Assembly (NCBI RefSeq): GCF_000208865.1
Contig: NC_018396.1
Coordinates: forward strand, 6,318,514 to 6,382,513
Length of the DNA stretch: 64,000 bases
Source of the DNA: Neospora caninum Liverpool
Taxonomy: Eukaryota; Apicomplexa; Conoidasida; Eucoccidiorida; Sarcocystidae
Direction of reading: 5' to 3'
Of this stretch, positions 48,066-64,000 are shown piece after piece (within the stretch, counting starts at the first letter, position 1; every line of letters starts with the position of its first letter). Below the pieces are notes generated by a model, which was not told the origin of the DNA, did no database searches, and saw nothing but the letters and a program-made list of their open reading frames with translations. Position numbers and translations under genes: made by a program.

Positions 48066-49038
48066 GCGTGTATGTTTGTATGTGCGTATGTGCGCACTCG
48101 ACAAACTGCTAGGAACGTGTTCTGGCCGGTTTCTTGCGTGGACGGCAGATGTTTGTTCATATTTGCTGTGTGTATTCTGCGCCCCAGAAAAAGCTGATAA
48201 ATAATCCCGTGTGTCAAGGAAAAATTATGGATTTCAGTAGCCTACGACCGCCTCGTCGCTAGCTCCTCGCGATGGGTCTTTGGGTTCTTGTGCGTATATC
48301 AGTCCTTGTGTATCTCTGTGTCAACTGTGTTGAATCGGTCGTCAGGAGACCCTGTCTCTGGAGTGAAGACAGAGGGACTGCGTTGGAATTTGACCCCCGA
48401 CATGCGGCTTAAATTCGGAGAATTCATTTCAACTTCGAACCAGGCAAGACCCATGAAGCTCGAGCCACCACTGAGAGGTGCAACCAGAATGTGCCTCCTC
48501 CTGCGTCTCTGTCCCCACCTTCAACGTTCCCTCTGTGATTCGCGATTTCAAAAGATTGCCACCGTGCATTTGCCTCGCTAAGAATCTATCTATGCTCAAC
48601 ACGTGTCCGAGCCTGTCGGCCTGTCCCATACTCGCTGCTCGATCCCTAAGCATCTAAACTGCCAACATCTATATATCTGTACCTGTGTATCCCTCTATCC
48701 AGTATATCTATCTAAATTTATCGGTATCTATATCTGCCGTGACGCCCACATGCATGCATAGATTTCTGAGGATGCGCGGATGCAGTTGTACGTGCCTCTC
48801 TTGTTGCTCTCGCGCTCTCTGCGTCGACGATCTTGACGTTCGTGTGACTGCTTGGTGTGAAAATGCTTGGGGTTCTCAGATTGCACCTGACGTCCTGGAG
48901 GCTGCGAAGAACTGCTCAGACAGTGCATGCGGTGTCTCCATCGACACTGAGGCATCCGTGCTCTGGTACTCTCAGATGCGACTGCAGCCCTCGGGGGCCT
49001 TCCAGCCTCCTCTGGATCCATCACAGGAGTCGTCCTAA
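44905..49038 (+). CDS. TPK: Thiamine pyrophosphokinase with long N-terminal extension
   Basis: Transfers pyrophosphate from ATP to thiamine, giving thiamine diphosphate. Exons: 44905-46614, 46796-46931, 47157-47359, 47703-47811, 48346-48443, 48880-49038; phases close and give up to 804 residues, against about 240-260 for the animal enzyme. The catalytic domain starts near residue 400 (FVLVLNRPLPAY). It shows the family blocks SDGGGNAL (428), GDLDSLSDE (562), QDLTDLEKA, LGAIGGRLDHTLSAIHFL, GLRWNLT, FISTSN and SIDTEASVLWYS, so the ATP/Mg and thiamine sites are complete. A charged insertion of about 110 residues separates the first two blocks. The N-terminal 390 residues are Ser/Pro/Arg-rich with a hydrophobic stretch at about 27-52, possibly a targeting signal. 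However, this DNA is pyrimidine-rich and open in several frames, so the true start may be downstream. Introns 3 and 5 appear to use GC donors (CAG|GCAAG). Confidence 0.88.
47360..47702 (+). other. GC-AG intron in thiamine pyrophosphokinase gene
   Basis: The exon ends CCCCAG and the intron starts GCAAGC, the consensus of a GC donor. The acceptor is TTTGCTTTCAG. Both sides are phase 0 and the joined protein (GPLPQ/IYLLGEDSL) aligns with the family. No GT donor nearby keeps the frame and the alignment. Confidence 0.72.
48029..48058. repeat. (TA)n microsatellite
   Basis: About 14 TA units in the thiamine pyrophosphokinase intron 47812-48345. Confidence 0.95.
48444..48879 (+). other. GC-AG intron in thiamine pyrophosphokinase gene
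   Basis: The exon ends AACCAG right after the conserved STSN block and the intron starts GCAAGA. The chosen acceptor is GGGTTCTCAG at 48870-48879, phase 0. Other phase-0 acceptors a few codons downstream (after CTGGAG or GCGAAG) are possible and would shorten the loop before SIDTEAS. Confidence 0.62.
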
Positions 49039-49528
49039 ATATACACAAGACTGCGTGCACATATGGATACAGGCAAACCCACAGTGTCATTCGAATCTAC
49101 CGAATTATACCCAAACCTATCAATATTCATGCATATGCATGCATACATCTGTACACCTGCACATGGCCGTTTACGCCCTGGTTGGTATCACCGTGTGTAT
49201 ATTCGTGTGCATGCAGTCGAAATCTGCATTTCTTCAGGATTTCTGTGAATTTCTGTGGATCTGCTGCGTGGCCACGTGCGCGCCGTGCATTGGCCTGCAA
49301 GAGGTGTTGCCTGGCGCTGGCGGTGGCATAGACCATGCAGAAGAGCGGAAAGTCGAGAAGCACGAGAAGCTGCACGTGCTTGTTCGTGCTCTCTAAATGC
49401 TTTTGCGCGCGTGGAAGCGTGCGTCTCCCGCGCGCCCGCCTTCGACGTGCCACTCTTCAATGTTTGCCTGAAAATGGCATTCACAGAAGACATATGGAAA
49501 TGTGTGTATACACAGACACCTATCTCTC

Positions 49529-49532
<4 letters not shown>

Positions 49533-49565
<33 letters not shown>
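49533..49565. repeat. (TA)n microsatellite
   Basis: About 16 TA units downstream of the thiamine pyrophosphokinase stop codon. Confidence 0.95.
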
Positions 49566-49568
<3 letters not shown>

Positions 49569-50530
49569 AGGATGCATATGTGTAAGTGTAGGGAACGTGT
49601 GCAAAGTGAAGCACATGCATCCACTGCATGCCTTTTGCGGTGGAAATGAAGGTGTGTATCTGTTGTTCAACGTGTGCATGTGTCCAAGGTCTTCGTCGCT
49701 GACTTTCTGTGTCATTCACGCTGAACGCACAAACAGCGAATGTGTGGTGTCGCCCTCCCCAGGAGTGTGCTTCTCGGGTCTGCTCGGATCGCGAGAAAAA
49801 ATTGCATGCATCTGACCCGTGAGATCCTCTTGTTTCCGAGTAGAGGCGGGAAAGCAAACTATCAGACAGGTTAGTGCCTGCAGAGCAAACACAACGACGC
49901 CTCGCTCTCTGCCTAAGAGAGAAGGGCCGTTTGTCGACTGTACAGACTCCCAACACACAGTTACCTCGAATGGGTGGTGCTGTTGCCTCTTATCAAGGTG
50001 CGCTTTGCCACCGCTCAAACGAAGATCAACCTGTGTTTGTGTCTTCATCGATTGCGCTGTGCCGGGAGTTTCCTTTTGAATCCACGTGTCCACTGCGAAA
50101 ACGCGGAGTTTCGTATGTGTGCCCAGGGTGTCTCTACAGGGGAGAAAATGGGTGCCGAGTGACTGCTGCCTTTTTCTTCGAGGAAAGTTGTTTCCAGAGA
50201 GGTTTGCAAAACCTCCACTTCAGGGCTCTCTTGACACCTGAGAGAGGCACACATGCGGAGGCGAACAGGCGCCTCCGGGTTCGGTTTGCTTTCTGCCTTT
50301 CGATTTCGAAGCGTCGCCACTCTGGCTGCTCGCCGTCCCTTCTCGCGCAAACAGCAAACATGCTCCATTTGCGTTGACGCGCCCAAGATTCTCTCGCGAG
50401 GCGCAGTCCCTCCACAGAAACAGGCGCATGTTTGTTCGAATACAGACAAAAGTGCTTTCTGTGGATACTTTCTGAGCCCAACAGGTGCACTTGTATCCGC
50501 AAAGACATTGCAGGTTTGACAGGCATTCAC

Positions 50531-50552
50531 ATATATATATATATATATATAT
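50531..50552. repeat. (TA)n microsatellite
   Basis: Eleven TA units in the convergent spacer. Confidence 0.95.
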
Positions 50553-51274
50553 TTCTACATATGAAGGTATGTGAAATTCGGATGAGATGACGGCGTACAT
50601 GTGTTCTCGTGTACGTGCGACTTCCAAGTGTCCATGAAGCAGTGGGTGTTCGCGAAGACGAGTAAGCTCGCGTGTGATTCGCATTTTGTGCGAACCTCCG
50701 GGAAGGAGGGAGAGGCGAGTGAAGCAGGGTGTGGGAACGGAAGTCTGCATGCGAGGTGGGAGTCGGCCTCGAGCCGAACTGGATTCACGCAGAAGACAAA
50801 AAATAAGAGCCGATGCTTCCGTTTTACGACTTGCGAACCCATCTTTCGCGTGTCGCTGCGCTCGGCGCACCGCCGTCTCAGAGAGAGGCTTCGTGACGCA
50901 CGCATGCAAACACAAACGCGCGTCTTTTATACAGAGCATGCAAGCGTTCAAACAGCCTTAGCGCAAATGCACTCTAGAGATCGTTTTTGTATTCACACTC
51001 ATGCACGCATGCAGGTTTGCTTGCGTTACATCGACACGGAAGGAAGTGAAATCGTAGGGAGAAGAAAGGAGAGCAACGCCGACAGGTTCGGCTGCCCATG
51101 AAAACGATGCGGTGGATAGCGTCACTTGACACAGCTCCGAAGTTCGACAGGACCCCCTTTCCTCTCTTGTAAACTTCAAGCAACTGTGATTCACAGAACG
51201 ATTACGACCTACGATGAACGCAAATCGGTTTCTACACCTACACCTTGGCCAGTCCACATGCACCTATTATAAGC

Positions 51275-51301
51275 ATATATATATATATATATATATATAT
51301 G
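51275..51301. repeat. (TA)n microsatellite
   Basis: About 13 TA units in the convergent spacer. Confidence 0.95.
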
Positions 51302-51628
51302 TAGATGAATCCATTGGGGCATGCCCGCATGTGAAGACGCGACAAACATCTGCGAGTGTTAAGATGCAAGAAGGGCGGAATGATGTAAAGACCACACTCG
51401 CGTTCCTTGGAAGGAGAGCAAGCCCGAGGAATGACAAACACAGAAAACAGACAAAACCTGCATTCAGAATCCGTCTCTCTCTGGCGATGCATGGCCCGCT
51501 AGCTGGCTGCCGGAACCCAAACCCTCAGAGCTGCGTCCAAACAGCTGAGAAACCCCCGACGTCTGTCTATTTCCCTGAACATTCGAGCTTGTAACAGCAT
51601 GGAAAAACATTTACGCATTGCACAGTCA

Positions 51629-51649
51629 TATATATATATATATATATAT
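51629..51649. repeat. (TA)n microsatellite
   Basis: Ten TA units about 105 bases past the CPSII stop codon, so probably in its 3' UTR. Confidence 0.95.
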
Positions 51650-51754
51650 GCATTTTCGTGTATAACCGTATGGATATATATAAACGCTTTTTCTGTGTAT
51701 GAATAGAGAGAGAGAGAGAGGAGCAAGGTGATTCTTGTCGGAGACCCCTGCAAG

Positions 51755-63814
<12,060 letters not shown>

Positions 63815-64000
63815 CTGGGGAATGCGAGAGGCCACCGCATGCAGACAAGTTCTAACTCGCAAATCCGAGGGCGACACACCCGGAGGCGAAGGGTCGCGGG
63901 TGGCGGCAAAACAAAGGCTGAAAAACGGAAGAGACTAACGTTCGACACCGAACAAGAGAGACAAAGAGGGCAGGAGCGAAAGAGAGAAAGAAAGATAGAG
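63815..64000 (-). other. CPSII intron running off the window
   Basis: The sequence upstream of the 63814 acceptor (ATTCCCCAG on the minus strand) shows no CPSII-like coding. It is taken as intron between this exon and one beyond the window edge. Confidence 0.7.

Larger units (their letters stand above)
49039..51754. other. Convergent spacer, microsatellite-rich
   Basis: This region of 2.7 kb lies between the stop codons of the thiamine pyrophosphokinase and CPSII genes. It contains four (TA)n tracts (49533, 50531, 51275, 51629), a short (GA)n run near 51707-51720 and several TGCATGC heptamers. Frames of 80-240 codons occur on both strands, especially at 50.0-51.0 kb, but overlap heavily and encode no recognisable domain. 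Confidence 0.55.

Noticed and set aside
50045..51101. Frames up to 243 codons on both strands between thiamine pyrophosphokinase and CPSII
   Set aside because: Several frames are open at once, low complexity near TA repeats, no recognisable domain or splice structure.

Overview
The window is nuclear DNA of an apicomplexan, most probably a tissue-cyst coccidian of the Toxoplasma/Neospora/Hammondia group. The evidence is the gene structure: long genes cut into many short exons with GT-AG introns, serine-rich and charged insertions inside conserved enzymes, start codons in A-rich contexts, and a carbamoyl-phosphate synthetase II with the many exons and extra insertions known from Toxoplasma. The species cannot be fixed from sequence reading alone. 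I see no operon, CRISPR array, tRNA, rRNA or transposon.

Seven protein genes are supported, strictly alternating in strand. From left to right: (1) a PP2A-type serine/threonine phosphatase catalytic subunit with a ~217-residue N-terminal extension (3610-9278, minus); (2) the intraflagellar-transport protein IFT140 (11256-25471, plus, 25 exons); (3) an F-box protein with leucine-rich-like C-terminal regions (26655-29411, minus); (4) an unrecognised, probably secreted helical protein (33413-35296, plus); (5) a Tat-SF1/CUS2-like splicing factor with GYF-like, RRM and UHM domains (38028-43374, minus); (6) thiamine pyrophosphokinase with a very long N-terminal extension (44905-49038, plus); (7) the C-terminal half of carbamoyl-phosphate synthetase II (51755-63814 and on past the window edge, minus). 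I assembled exons by hand from family similarity, splice consensus and reading phase. In every multi-exon model the phases close across all introns listed.

Because strands alternate, intergenic regions are in turn divergent (9.3-11.3, 29.4-33.4, 43.4-44.9 kb; probable promoter regions) and convergent (25.5-26.7, 35.3-38.0, 49.0-51.8 kb; probable 3' ends). The right part of the window, from about 37 kb on, carries thirteen (TA)n microsatellites, homopurine/homopyrimidine tracts and C-runs in introns and spacers. The left 36 kb has none of the (TA)n tracts; its most notable repeat is a 7 x 40 bp minisatellite inside an IFT140 intron.

Functionally the genes are unrelated (signalling, flagellum assembly, ubiquitination, secretion, splicing, thiamine diphosphate synthesis, de novo pyrimidine synthesis). 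I find no evidence of a new multi-gene system. The observations most worth checking are three GC-AG introns, the 33-nt terminal exon that supplies the PP2A C-terminal motif, the retention of an IFT-A subunit, and the unrecognised secreted protein.
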